From assembly GCA_027486795.1 (NCBI GenBank), contig JAIXOI010000028.1, positions 62,001-126,000 on the forward strand: a stretch of DNA of 64,000 bases. Direction: 5' to 3'. Position 1 is the first letter of the stretch. Each line of letters opens with the position of its first letter. A program made the position numbers and the translations under genes. Below the pieces are notes generated by a model. That model worked only from the letters and a program-made list of their open reading frames with translations, ran no database searches and was not told the DNA's origin. This stretch comes from Sphingobacteriales bacterium. GTDB lineage: Bacteria; Bacteroidota; Bacteroidia; Chitinophagales; CAIOSU01. Positions 24,798 to 33,202 of the stretch are shown one piece after another.

Positions 24798-25434
24798 TTT
24801 GCAACATCCGTATATAACGTATGCAATAATGGGGCTTACCATATTGCTATCATACCAAGCAAATACCGATGCATCCTTTAAACAGAAGATGATTTTTTAC
24901 CCATATGCCATCAAACGCCGGGGTGAGTATTACCGTTTTCTTACTGGTGGGTTGATACATGCCGATTGGCTGCACCTTGGCATGAACATGTATGTGCTGT
25001 TTATGTTTGGCCAATTGGCTGAGTTTTATTTTATGTCCCAGTTTGGTGCGTTGGGTTGGTTTTTATACCCAGCTATGTACTTTCTTGCCATCCCTATTGC
25101 TGAAACCTATTCGTATGTTAAGCATCATGATAATGCCTATTACATGAGTCTTGGTGCCAGTGGCGCGGTATCGGCAGTGGTATTTGCCAGTATCTTGTTC
25201 AATCCTTTAGCCGAAATGGGCATTATTCTTGTCCCGTTTTTCATCCCTGGTTTTATAATGGGTACGCTATACTTAATATACTCCAACGTAATGGCAGAGC
25301 GCGGCAACGACAATATTGGCCACAATGCCCACTTTTATGGGGCTATTTTCGGGCTGTTGTTTCCGGCCATGTTTAAGCCTAAATTGTTCATTCACTTTCT
25401 CGATCAGATACAACAATGGCTTTCAAACCTATAA
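24790..25434 (+). CDS. Rhomboid-family intramembrane serine protease
   Basis: This 214-residue membrane protein has about six helices and the catalytic dyad of rhomboids: Ser in SLGASGAVSA and His in NIGHNAHFYGAIFG. The HLGMNMYVLF segment supplies the conserved His/Asn of the oxyanion region. It cleaves membrane-anchored substrates within the bilayer; the substrates are unknown. It overlaps rlmH by 8 nt at its start and threonine aldolase by 19 nt at its end, so the three are translationally coupled. Confidence 0.9.
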   Translation: MLSLQHPYITYAIMGLTILLSYQANTDASFKQKMIFYPYAIKRRGEYYRFLTGGLIHADWLHLGMNMYVLFMFGQLAEFYFMSQFGALGWFLYPAMYFLAIPIAETYSYVKHHDNAYYMSLGASGAVSAVVFASILFNPLAEMGIILVPFFIPGFIMGTLYLIYSNVMAERGNDNIGHNAHFYGAIFGLLFPAMFKPKLFIHFLDQIQQWLSNL

Positions 25435-26447
25435 TAGACCTCCGCAGCGATACCGTAACCAAACCAACCGAGGGCATGCGCCGCGCTATGCACAATGCTC
25501 CACTCGGCGACGATGTATTTGGCGAAGACCCAACCGTAAATGCCTTAGAGCAGCGCTTAGCTAATATGTTTGGCTTTGAGGCAGGTTTGTTTTGCCCCAG
25601 CGGCACCATGACCAACCAAATTGGTATTAAGGCCCATACCCAACCGCTACAAGAAATTATCTGTCACCGAGAGAGCCATATATACTGTTACGAAGGTGGC
25701 GGCATGGCTTTCAACTCTCAGCTATCCACCCGCTTGCTTACGGGCAATAGGGGCCTGATTACAGCGCAGCAGGTATTGGATAATATTAACGAGGAGAACG
25801 TGCATAAGCCCATAACCAGTATAGTGGCGCAAGAGAATACCAGCAACCGCGAAGGTGGCGCGGTGCACCGAGTGAGCGAATACCAAAAAGTGTACGAGGT
25901 ATGCCAGCAGCATGGCCTTAAGCACCACCTAGATGGTGCAAGATTGTTTAATGCATTAGCAGTAACTGGCGATGCGCCAGCAAGTTATGGCAAGGCATTC
26001 GATTCCATATCCATTTGCCTATCCAAGGGTTTGGGTGCGCCCGTGGGTTCGGTATTGGTGGGCAATACTGATTTTATAAAGCTATCAAGGCGTATACGCA
26101 AAGTGTTTGGCGGCGGCATGAGGCAAGCTGGCGTAATAGCAGCAGCGGGTTTGTATGCCCTCGATAACCATATTGAGCGAATAGCAGACGACCACCGCAG
26201 GGCTAAACTGCTAGAGGAAACCCTAAAATCGTTGAACTACATTGCGGAGGTTTTTCCGGTGGATAGCAACTTGGTGATATTTAGGCTTGCCGACCAAGTA
26301 TTGGCGGATAGTTTCATAGCAAAGCTAAAAGCAGAGGGCATTTTGGCCATTAACATGGGTCCTCAGTTAGTTCGCTTTGTAACCCACTTGGATGTAGATG
26401 ATGCCGCTATTGATACGGTTTGTACTACGCTAAAAACGCTCGCGTAG
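25416..26447 (+). CDS. Low-specificity L-threonine aldolase
   Basis: This PLP enzyme splits L-threonine or L-allo-threonine to glycine and acetaldehyde. The N-terminal DLRSDTVTKPT, the Asp173 in HLDGARLFNA that contacts the PLP ring nitrogen, and the Schiff-base Lys204 in SICLSKGLGAPVGS are all present, and the length of 343 residues is normal. It is the third gene of the rlmH-rhomboid operon; the connection is probably only transcriptional. Confidence 0.94.
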   Translation: MAFKPIIDLRSDTVTKPTEGMRRAMHNAPLGDDVFGEDPTVNALEQRLANMFGFEAGLFCPSGTMTNQIGIKAHTQPLQEIICHRESHIYCYEGGGMAFNSQLSTRLLTGNRGLITAQQVLDNINEENVHKPITSIVAQENTSNREGGAVHRVSEYQKVYEVCQQHGLKHHLDGARLFNALAVTGDAPASYGKAFDSISICLSKGLGAPVGSVLVGNTDFIKLSRRIRKVFGGGMRQAGVIAAAGLYALDNHIERIADDHRRAKLLEETLKSLNYIAEVFPVDSNLVIFRLADQVLADSFIAKLKAEGILAINMGPQLVRFVTHLDVDDAAIDTVCTTLKTLA

Positions 26448-26473
26448 TTTTTGCGTGTTACTAACTTTATACG

Positions 26474-26500
26474 TTGCACAATATTATTTATCTATATTTG
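26474..26500 (+). promoter_or_regulatory. Bacteroidetes promoter, TTG-16 nt-TATATTTG
   Basis: A TTG (26474-26476) and a perfect TATATTTG (26493-26500) are separated by 16 nt. Transcription would start near 26507, leaving a leader of about 12 nt before the lipoprotein ATG at 26519. Confidence 0.6.
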
Positions 26501-26518
26501 GCTGTAACGTACCCCTAA

Positions 26519-27013
26519 ATGCAGCATAAGGTTTACTTGTTTTTGCTACCCGTGTGCATGGCCTTATCGTGTGTTGAAAACGAACACAGCAACGATTTGG
26601 ATGACTGCTATGGAGTGCTCGTAAACGATGGTGCTGCTGCCCCTGCAAAAACAAACAGAACCACCTTACTAGCTATTGAAGATGTGGAAGTATTGAGCGC
26701 GCGAAAGGTTAAGGACACTTACTCAAACTACTTTAAACAGTACAGGGTGTTGTGCAAAGATTGGAAGCTGAACAAAGCCACAGTTGCCAACATACTTGAA
26801 AATAGTAAAATAATTGATGGGCACGATTACCACAACCGGTATAAAAGAATGCCTTGCTACATTATTGGCGAAGCTATCATTAACTGCAACATCAAAGCAA
26901 AGTATGAGTTAAATGCCGGTGCTTCGGCAGTGTTGTTCCTGCCCGATACAGCTTACCACTTGGGTTACATTGGCACACAGCATTTTTTGGTTTACCGAGC
27001 CGAGAATGATTAG
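26519..27013 (+). CDS. Lipoprotein of unknown function
   Basis: This 164-residue protein has a lipoprotein signal (MALSC, Cys18) followed by the acidic stretch VENEHSNDLDD. The mature part is mixed and includes a pattern of Cys residues (YRVLCKDW, MPCYIIG, INCNIKAKYE) and the closing LGYIGTQHFLVYR. No family is recognised. It has its own promoter and a short leader, and it ends before the terminator at 27034-27067, opposite a convergent DUF1573 gene, so it looks monocistronic. Confidence 0.75.
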   Translation: MQHKVYLFLLPVCMALSCVENEHSNDLDDCYGVLVNDGAAAPAKTNRTTLLAIEDVEVLSARKVKDTYSNYFKQYRVLCKDWKLNKATVANILENSKIIDGHDYHNRYKRMPCYIIGEAIINCNIKAKYELNAGASAVLFLPDTAYHLGYIGTQHFLVYRAEND

Positions 27014-27033
27014 TAAACCAAGCTAATACAAAT

Positions 27034-27067
27034 AAAAAAGGAAGCGCCACTCCCATAACGCTTCCTT
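27034..27067 (-). terminator. Rho-independent terminator of the DUF1573 gene
   Basis: On the minus strand AAGGAAGCG and CGCTTCCTT form a 9-bp stem around a 12-nt loop and are followed by TTTTATTTG. The plus-strand side has a weaker T run (TTCTT) and may also stop the convergent lipoprotein transcript. Confidence 0.8.
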
Positions 27068-27092
27068 CTTACCCACTTGCGCAGGAAAACTA

Positions 27093-27506
27093 CTACTCTG
27101 GTTCGGGCAACACATTGCCCTTTATAGTGAGCGTAACCGTTCCATTGCTGGCATTAGAGTTAACGGTTACGGTTTTGCTAAACTGACCAACCCTGTTGGT
27201 GGCATATTTTACTTTTATCACTCCCGTTTTTCCTGGAGCTATTATTTCTTTTGGGCACTTGGGTACAGTGCAGCCACAAGAACCCGCACAAGTGCTTATC
27301 AATAAATCTTGCTTGCCGGTGTTCTTGAATTTAAACTCCCGGTACCCATCGGCGTTATGCGCTATGGTGCCGTAATCTATCACTAAGCTTTCGAAGGTGA
27401 TGACAGGGGCCTTGGCCGGTGCGGGGCCAGCCATCGGTTTTACCTGTGCCAACAACATGCCTGCGGTAAAAGTCATTAGTAACAATATGGAGTTTATTTT
27501 CTTCAT
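27093..27506 (-). CDS. Exported DUF1573 protein (paralogue 1)
   Basis: This 137-residue protein has a signal peptide (cleavage near GMLLAQ) and one DUF1573 domain: FESLVIDYGTIAHNADG, then CAGSCGCTVPKCPKE and PGKTGVIKVKYATNRVGQFSKTVTVNSNA. The Cys-rich loop has four Cys (C-x3-C-x-C-x4-C), more than the lipoprotein at 6711, which has only SCGC. It is about 75% alike by eye to the next gene and arose by tandem duplication. The fold is immunoglobulin-like; the role in the envelope is unknown. Confidence 0.88.
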   Translation of the reverse strand: MKKINSILLLMTFTAGMLLAQVKPMAGPAPAKAPVITFESLVIDYGTIAHNADGYREFKFKNTGKQDLLISTCAGSCGCTVPKCPKEIIAPGKTGVIKVKYATNRVGQFSKTVTVNSNASNGTVTLTIKGNVLPEPE

Positions 27507-27623
27507 GCTTTTTAACCGTTCTTAGCTAATGTATTTAAAGTTACAACCCCAATTGCTAACCTGTATGCCCATTAACATGTCTTAGCATTATTTAACGGTT
27601 GCTCATTTATTTTAACACTTGCC

Positions 27624-27663
27624 TAAAAAGAAAAAGGGAATGTCCTCTCCCAGAACATTCCCT
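27624..27663 (-). terminator. Rho-independent terminator between the two DUF1573 genes
   Basis: On the minus strand AGGGAATGT and ACATTCCCT pair as a 9-bp stem around an 11-nt loop and are followed by TTTTCTTTTT. It ends the transcript of the upstream paralogue (27700-28107), so the two copies are separate units. Confidence 0.85.
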
Positions 27664-27699
27664 CCGTCGTTTTCCCGTCAGGCAAATAGACTTTAAATC

Positions 27700-28107
27700 T
27701 TAGTCTGGCAATACGTTACCTTTTATGGTAAGCGTAATGGTGCCATTGGTAGCATTTGAGTTTACGGTTACGTTTTTAGTAAACTGGCCAACACGGTCAG
27801 TAGCATACTTAACTTTTACCACACCGCTTTCGCCTGGGCCATAAACTTCTTTAGGACATTCAGGCACAGTGCAACCGCATGAACCAGAGCAGCTAGCGAT
27901 AATCAAATCTTCGCTACCCGTGTTGGTAAACTTAAATTCGCGGTTTCCATCCGCATTGTGTGCAATGGTACCATAGTCAAGCACTAGGCTTTGGAAAGTG
28001 ATAACCGGTCCTTTGGCCAATACAGGGCTTGTGGAGGTTTTAACTTGGGCCGACATGATGCCAGCGGTAAAAATCATTAATACCAGTAGGCTGTAGATTT
28101 TTTTCAT
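27700..28107 (-). CDS. Exported DUF1573 protein (paralogue 2)
   Basis: This 135-residue protein is a close copy of the preceding gene product, with the same signal peptide type (ending IMSAQ), the same Cys loop (CSGSCGCTVPECPKE) and the same C-terminus (NVTVNSNATNGTITLTIKGNVLPD). It has its own promoter and its own terminator. The conservation of all four loop Cys in both copies suggests a structural disulfide pair or a metal site. The function is unknown. Confidence 0.88.
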   Translation of the reverse strand: MKKIYSLLVLMIFTAGIMSAQVKTSTSPVLAKGPVITFQSLVLDYGTIAHNADGNREFKFTNTGSEDLIIASCSGSCGCTVPECPKEVYGPGESGVVKVKYATDRVGQFTKNVTVNSNATNGTITLTIKGNVLPD

Positions 28108-28138
28108 AGCTGTAATTAACTTTTTACAATTAGGTAAA

Positions 28139-28166
28139 CAAAAATAATGAAATTAAATTCAACAAA
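28139..28166 (-). promoter_or_regulatory. Bacteroidetes promoter, TTTG-16 nt-TATTTTTG
   Basis: On the minus strand TTTG (28163-28166) precedes TATTTTTG (28139-28146), an exact TAnnTTTG box, by 16 nt. Transcription would start about 25 nt before the DUF1573 ATG at 28107. Confidence 0.6.
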
Positions 28167-28274
28167 CAGCAATCGTTTTTATTTCAATTTCTATTTCTCA
28201 AATTACATGCCAGTTTGGTAAAGATTGCTAATTTAATATTGAACGCTATAACTTGCAGCAGTTTTGCCTGTCAT

Positions 28275-29576
28275 TTATGAATTATTAACGTTTACTCTTC
28301 TTCTCATAAAGTATACCAGTGCACCCAAGGTGCCTATACAACCCAATATGGTAAGTGCATAATTAAATTGTATAAAAAAACTAAGCCAGCTTAAGTCTTT
28401 GTTGCCCAGCTCTTTAAACAGCAATACACTTACACTACCCAAATAGCCAAACGAATCGGCGAGGTAAATGAGGAAACCCGCAGTGCTGACGTATTTATAG
28501 TGGGCTATCATGCGCTCAAAAAGCAGGCAATTGAACGGAATATAGGCCATATAGGTAGCAAAGCCAGTTAACGATATCCAAACCAATGGGCTAATGGCCC
28601 CCGATTGGTAGGCAAATGTGCTAAGGCCTGCCAGTAAAAGACCAGAAAAAATAACCCAGTGGTTTACCAAAAAGGCGCGTTTGTTGTCTTTAATGAACAT
28701 AATAGTGCCCAAAAACAACAACACACCCAACGTAACTGGCAGCTCGGTTTTGGTAAAAATGTCAGGTTGGTCGGCATAGCCCAATGAATCTAAAATATTG
28801 CTCATGAAATTGTCCCTAAAATCGCGGAAAGCGGTTAGGATAGTATAAGTAACTATAAGCAATACCAACCCAGGAGCAAAGGCCGTAAAAAACGCCCATC
28901 GCTGCTTGCCGTTCATGGGTTCGCGTTTGGTACGCAATTTAACATCTTCGGCGCTCGGCTCAGGTACTTGGTTTAGCAACCAAACAAAGAGCATAAGTGG
29001 CAACAAATACACCAAGCCCGAAAAAAATGGCATCCAAGCAATAGAAATTTGTGCGGTTATCAGTTCTGTTTCAATCCATTTGCCTACGGTTTTGGCAAAG
29101 CCCGAAGCAAATATAAAGCTGGCACAAAGGCCTACGCCCATTATTTCGGTAAACTTGCGCCCCTCTAGGTAGCTAAACACCAGCCCCCATATCATTCCTA
29201 GCGGTATACCATTGAGGAACATAAACAACGGTTTCAGTTTCATAGGTGCGGCACCAAAGCCCAAAAGTGCCAGTTCGGCCAGCAGCACAATACCCACAAT
29301 GGCTATAGCACGGCGGTTTTTGCCCATTTCGCTTACCACTTTTATACCCACAAACTTCGATAAGGTGTAGCCCAGCACTTGGCTTATAACAATGAACGAT
29401 TTAAAGCTCAGCCCCAATATTTCTGGAAAATCTTTGTACCCAGCAGCGGTAAATGGCTTTCGGAAACCATACATGGCAGAGTAGGTGCTAAAGGCAGCAA
29501 AAGTGGCTACCACCATGAGCAGCCAACCGTTTTGGCTCATGGCTCTTGTAAGGGCATTGGGTTGCTTAATGGTCAT
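28275..29576 (-). CDS. MFS-type transporter, DUF5690 family
   Basis: From ATG 29576 this 433-residue protein has about 12 transmembrane helices and belongs to the MFS-like DUF5690 family of Bacteroidetes. The N-terminal YGFRKPFTAAGY and EILGLSFKSFIVISQVLGY recall the glycerol-phosphate/organophosphate transporter branch. The substrate is unknown. The ATG overlaps the stop of the PHP phosphatase gene (ATGA), so both are made together and a phosphorylated or sugar-like substrate is conceivable. The C-terminus is basic (MRRRVNV). Confidence 0.82.
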   Translation of the reverse strand: MTIKQPNALTRAMSQNGWLLMVVATFAAFSTYSAMYGFRKPFTAAGYKDFPEILGLSFKSFIVISQVLGYTLSKFVGIKVVSEMGKNRRAIAIVGIVLLAELALLGFGAAPMKLKPLFMFLNGIPLGMIWGLVFSYLEGRKFTEIMGVGLCASFIFASGFAKTVGKWIETELITAQISIAWMPFFSGLVYLLPLMLFVWLLNQVPEPSAEDVKLRTKREPMNGKQRWAFFTAFAPGLVLLIVTYTILTAFRDFRDNFMSNILDSLGYADQPDIFTKTELPVTLGVLLFLGTIMFIKDNKRAFLVNHWVIFSGLLLAGLSTFAYQSGAISPLVWISLTGFATYMAYIPFNCLLFERMIAHYKYVSTAGFLIYLADSFGYLGSVSVLLFKELGNKDLSWLSFFIQFNYALTILGCIGTLGALVYFMRRRVNVNNS

Positions 29577-30445
29577 AGTATAATTCCTTTGGTGGTCAAT
29601 GGCTTGTCTTGCCAACTATGTTCTTTAAAAATTCGTACCTCCTTATAGCCAGCATTTAAAACAATTTGCGCTGCGGCCTCAAACTCGCCAGTTATCTCCC
29701 TTGGGTGGTGACTATCGCTGTTTATCATAACCGGTATTCCTAGGCGGTTGGCCTCTTTTAGTACCCAAGCGCTAGGGTAGGGTTCATCGCTTAGCTTTTT
29801 ATATATGCCACGGGTGTTTACTTCCATTACCACTCCTGTTTTTGAAGCAAGCTCTAGCGTTTCTATTACGGCATCGCGATACCAGCCTGCTGTTTCTTGA
29901 AAGTGCAGCTTGGCTTTGTTGTGCATTTTTATCTTGTCCAAGTGGCCCAATATATCCGGTTTGGCCTCGGTAAGCATCTGGCGTGTTGTTTCGTAGTACC
30001 GGGTCACGGCCTTTTGCACATCACCTTTAAATATCTCTTCAATGCCTTTATCAAAATAGGAGTGTGTATAATCAATCTCGAAATGGCTGCCATCGTCAAA
30101 CTGCTCCACATAATGCACCGAGCCTATGGTGTAATCAAGGCCTAAGCCAGCTATTATAGGGTCTTGCACGCTGGTTAGGCCAGGCACAAAATCCACTTCC
30201 ATGCTCAGGTACACTTCCAGTCTATCGGCATAAGCCTCTTTTACTGCTTTTACGGCGTTTACATATTCATCTACCGCTTCCTTTTTAATTGACCAAGCAT
30301 TGTTAAAAGGCAAAGGGCTGTGAGTGGAGAAACCGTAAATTGCTACATTTTGCTCTAGGGCAGCTTGGGCATACACCTCAGACTCGTCGGTACCGTCGCA
30401 AAAGCGAGTATGGCTGTGGTAGTTGGTCCAGACGGGTTTGCCCAT
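29573..30445 (-). CDS. PHP-family phosphatase (histidinol-phosphatase HisK type)
   Basis: This 290-residue protein has the metal-binding motifs of the PHP superfamily: YHSHTRFCDGT near the N-terminus, FSTHSPLPF, a Glu in SMEVDF, GSVHYV, DILGHLDKIK and the C-terminal INSDSHHPREI. This set fits HisK-type histidinol-phosphatases, which remove phosphate from L-histidinol phosphate in histidine synthesis. No other his gene is nearby, so another phosphoester could be the substrate. The gene is coupled to the DUF5690 transporter by a 4-nt overlap. Confidence 0.85.
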   Translation of the reverse strand: MGKPVWTNYHSHTRFCDGTDESEVYAQAALEQNVAIYGFSTHSPLPFNNAWSIKKEAVDEYVNAVKAVKEAYADRLEVYLSMEVDFVPGLTSVQDPIIAGLGLDYTIGSVHYVEQFDDGSHFEIDYTHSYFDKGIEEIFKGDVQKAVTRYYETTRQMLTEAKPDILGHLDKIKMHNKAKLHFQETAGWYRDAVIETLELASKTGVVMEVNTRGIYKKLSDEPYPSAWVLKEANRLGIPVMINSDSHHPREITGEFEAAAQIVLNAGYKEVRIFKEHSWQDKPLTTKGIIL

Positions 30446-30713
30446 GGTTTCAGTTATCGATTAAAGTTAAGTGTAAATTGGCAGTTGCCCTCAAACCCAA
30501 TGTTAGCACAAGGTTAAATCAATTGCGCTTGCAAATTCTATTTTTTTATTCATTTAATTACCCAATAGGTCAATTTTCTTGCAGTAACATTTTTATGAGA
30601 TGATTGGGGACCAAAAAATAATTGCTTGATTTACAAGTATTCGTATTTTTTATTGAAACACTGTTTTAGTATTTTAAAAACGTATTGTATGTTTAGGATT
30701 AAACTACAAGAGC

Positions 30714-31493
30714 ATGAAACTTATAAAACTTGGCAACAAAGGCGATGAGGTAGCACTTTGGCAATATTTTCTGATTGGGCAAGGCTATGCAATACGTGGC
30801 GGCGCCGATGGCGATTTTGGCCCAGCTACTTTCGAAGCCACTGTTCTTTTTCAGCAGAATCATGGTTTGCAGCCCGATGGGGTAGTGGGCAACCGGAGCT
30901 ACGGTGTTGCCATGACCTTGGGTTTTGGTGGCGTAACCGATACCGATAAAAGCCGCATTAGCCAAAACTGGCCGCCAGCCCCGAGCAATTTGGTGCCATT
31001 GGTTGGCAATGCTGCTAAGCAAAATGTCTTTGGTACGTTTGCTTTTAAAATCGACCCCAAAAACGACGGCAGTATTATAGTTACCGATAATTGGGCGCAA
31101 AACAACATGACCATGGTAACCGTGCCCCAACTAAAGAAGGTAACTGGTACGGGCGATAAAATTTATTTTCATAAAAAGGGCGCCGAACAGCTAAAGGCTC
31201 TTTGGGCAGGGTGGGAGCGTGAAGGTTTGCTGCATTTAGTTAAAACCTACTCAGGGGCTTACAACCCACGATTGATACGTGGCAGCGAAACCAACCTAAG
31301 TATGCACGCCTTCGGCACTGCCTTTGATATTAACGTAGCTTGGAACAAACTAGGTGCTGTGCCAGCATTAGTAGGCCAGCAGGGCCAAGTGCGTGAGTTG
31401 GTGCCACTGGCCAATGAGCATGGATTTTATTGGGGTGGTCATTTCAAAAACAGACCAGATGGCATGCACTTCGAAATTGCCAAGTTGTTGTAG
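30714..31493 (+). CDS. Endolysin-like protein: peptidoglycan-binding domain + M15 peptidase
   Basis: This 259-residue protein begins with a peptidoglycan-binding domain (LGNKGDEVALWQYFLIGQGY, DGDFGPATFEATVLFQQ, about 5-65) and ends with a zinc D-Ala-D-Ala carboxypeptidase/endopeptidase of the M15 family. The M15 part has the HxxGxAxD motif in SMHAFGTAFDIN and the second His in PDGMHFEI. There is no signal peptide. That layout is typical of phage endolysins and of some secreted lysins that need a holin or lysis for release. No other phage gene is adjacent, so it may be a domesticated lysin. The gene stands alone in its direction. Confidence 0.85.
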   Translation: MKLIKLGNKGDEVALWQYFLIGQGYAIRGGADGDFGPATFEATVLFQQNHGLQPDGVVGNRSYGVAMTLGFGGVTDTDKSRISQNWPPAPSNLVPLVGNAAKQNVFGTFAFKIDPKNDGSIIVTDNWAQNNMTMVTVPQLKKVTGTGDKIYFHKKGAEQLKALWAGWEREGLLHLVKTYSGAYNPRLIRGSETNLSMHAFGTAFDINVAWNKLGAVPALVGQQGQVRELVPLANEHGFYWGGHFKNRPDGMHFEIAKLL

Positions 31494-31494
31494 G

Positions 31495-31537
31495 TTGGTT
31501 ATTGGTTATTAGTTATTAGTTATTGGTTGATTGGTTA
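31495..31537. repeat. Heptamer repeat TTRGTTA
   Basis: Starting 2 nt after the stop codon, the heptamers TTGGTTA, TTGGTTA, TTAGTTA, TTAGTTA, TTGGTT(G)A and TTGGTTA follow each other, one with an extra base. Confidence 0.75.
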
Positions 31538-31590
31538 TTTGCTTGCCTCGCCTTGGGCGAGGGTTATTTGCTTGCCTCGCCTTGGGCGAG
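31533..31590. repeat. Two perfect copies of a 29-bp unit with internal hairpin
   Basis: ggttatttgcttgcctcg... occurs at 31533-31561 and 31562-31590, identical over all 29 nt. Each copy holds the palindrome CTCGCC-TTG-GGCGAG. It sits between heptamer runs in the gap between two convergent genes. Confidence 0.85.
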
Positions 31591-31621
31591 GGTTATTGGT
31601 TAATTGGTTATTTCGTTATCG

Positions 31622-31670
31622 AACTCGTAACCCGCAACCCGCAACTCGTAACCCGTAACTCACAACCCTA
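31622..31670. repeat. Heptamer repeat AACYCGY
   Basis: Seven heptamers in a row (AACTCGT, AACCCGC, AACCCGC, AACTCGT, AACCCGT, AACTCAC, AACCCTA) lead into and include the stop codon of the PhoX-like gene. Confidence 0.75.
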
Positions 31671-33143
31671 AAACCCCGTGATAGCTATAACCACTGTTTT
31701 GTTGAACGGAGCAGGGTTGTTTTTATTGGGGTGCTGAATGCTCACAAACATGGTTTTGCCATCGGGCGTAAACATAGTGCCTGTAGTTTCGCAACCTTCT
31801 GGCCCAATCAAAAAGCGTTTTAGGTCGTTAGCAGTAGGGTTGGGGTTCTCCAAATCCAAGAAATATATCTCGTTGTACACTTCGTCTTTTGCCAAGCCTG
31901 GTTCTCCAACGCGGTTGTTGGTATTACCAATCAGGTCCTCGTTAATCATCAGGTAGTTTTTACCGTTTACTTTTCCCAAGTACATCCCATCAGGGCTAGC
32001 AAAGTTGCCAGCAAGTGTTCCGGTTATATCGCCGCCAGCAACTAGCGAGCGCATTTTTAAGGTATTCAAGTCTAGTTCCAATACGCGGCCATACAAGTCG
32101 CTATAGTTGTTTTCGCCTTTGTGGCAGCAGGTATTGAAATAGTTGGCAGGCTTGGCTCCTAAACCGACTGCACGGTCGAGGTTATATTCGTTGTTTCCAG
32201 TTTCCGAAATGTATATTTTATCACCTACACCGTCTACCCATTCGTGGCGCACAAACAAGGTTGCACCCAAGCGAATGGCTACATCACGGGCAATTAACAA
32301 GGAGTCCTTATCGCGGGGCAAGTTAAGCCACTCACCGCTTTCGCCGTCAGCCGACTGTTTGTAGGCGTATAGTTGGCCACTGGTATACACACCAGCAGTA
32401 TCGGCCACAAACTTAAAAAACACAGCCGGGGTAGCATCATCGGTAAGATAAACGGTTTTGTTGTCGGCCATTATATGGGCATCTTCGTGCTCATAGCGGC
32501 CCATAGCATAAAGCTTGTGCAGTGCTTTGCCGCTCATAGGGTCTACCTCAACCATCCAGCCAAAGTTTTGGTAACGTTTTAGGCCTTTAAAGTTGCTGGT
32601 GTCGCGGTATTCGCCTGTAAGGGCTGCATTATTGCTGGGCTCGGTTTCTTCGGCTGTAAGTATGGTATTTTGTGGGGTGAGTGTGCCACCACAATTGCGC
32701 AGTGTGCCGCCAACGGGTGCAAAGTCAATATGTTTTATGGCTAGGGTTTTCCAGGTGCCATTTTCTTTCTTTATTTCCAACAAAGCGCCGCCACCGCCAT
32801 CGCCAAGGTTATCGTCTAGATTCTTGCTTTCGTGGTTCACATACAGGTAACCATGTTCGTTGCTACCATCAATAGGTATATAAGCCGTAAAGTCTGCCGA
32901 TTCCCTTGCTGCGAATTTCTTCCCATCGGCTCGCAAAATCGAGTCGATGCCAGCCGTGTAAAGCATATCGTACTTATAGCCTTCGGGTATTATTACCGTG
33001 CGGTTGTCAAAATTAGAGGCAACGGGTTTAAACAAACTAAAGCTATCTGTAACAGCATCAGTAGTTACGGTAGGCTGTACTTCAGCAGAACCACAAGAGA
33101 ACAAAAAAGGGAAAGCGAATGCTAGCAAATACACTGGGCGCAT
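31668..33143 (-). CDS. PhoX-like (DUF839) lipoprotein
   Basis: From ATG 33143 the protein is 491 residues with a lipoprotein signal (LFSCGSAE). It belongs to the PhoX/DUF839 beta-propeller family, calcium- and iron-dependent alkaline phosphatases. Supporting segments include YIPIDGSNEHGYLYVNHE, GTLRNCGGTLTPQNTILTAEE, NFGWMVEVDP, MGRYEHEDAHIM, VYLTDDATP and FASPDGMYL. PhoX proteins usually carry a Tat signal; this one is a lipoprotein, as in many Bacteroidetes, so phosphatase activity is likely but not sure. Its stop codon lies in a heptamer repeat. Confidence 0.82.
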   Translation of the reverse strand: MRPVYLLAFAFPFLFSCGSAEVQPTVTTDAVTDSFSLFKPVASNFDNRTVIIPEGYKYDMLYTAGIDSILRADGKKFAARESADFTAYIPIDGSNEHGYLYVNHESKNLDDNLGDGGGGALLEIKKENGTWKTLAIKHIDFAPVGGTLRNCGGTLTPQNTILTAEETEPSNNAALTGEYRDTSNFKGLKRYQNFGWMVEVDPMSGKALHKLYAMGRYEHEDAHIMADNKTVYLTDDATPAVFFKFVADTAGVYTSGQLYAYKQSADGESGEWLNLPRDKDSLLIARDVAIRLGATLFVRHEWVDGVGDKIYISETGNNEYNLDRAVGLGAKPANYFNTCCHKGENNYSDLYGRVLELDLNTLKMRSLVAGGDITGTLAGNFASPDGMYLGKVNGKNYLMINEDLIGNTNNRVGEPGLAKDEVYNEIYFLDLENPNPTANDLKRFLIGPEGCETTGTMFTPDGKTMFVSIQHPNKNNPAPFNKTVVIAITGF

Positions 33144-33159
33144 GAGGTAATATTTTACA

Positions 33160-33167
33160 CAAAAGTA
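33160..33167 (-). promoter_or_regulatory. -7 box TACTTTTG for the PhoX-like gene
   Basis: The box fits TAnnTTTG exactly and lies 16 nt before ATG 33143, which supports that start over the track start at 33173 (upstream of the box). No -33 TTG is seen. Confidence 0.45.
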
Positions 33168-33202
33168 CATCATGCTGGGCTTATTGCATTGTTATGGTTG
33201 TG

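Noticed and set aside
31533-31590. Direct repeats as a possible CRISPR array
   Set aside because: Only two copies, directly joined with no spacers, and no cas genes.
30446-31670. Prophage remnant around the endolysin-like gene
   Set aside because: No other phage gene, integrase or att-like repeat was seen; the neighbours are ordinary chromosomal genes.
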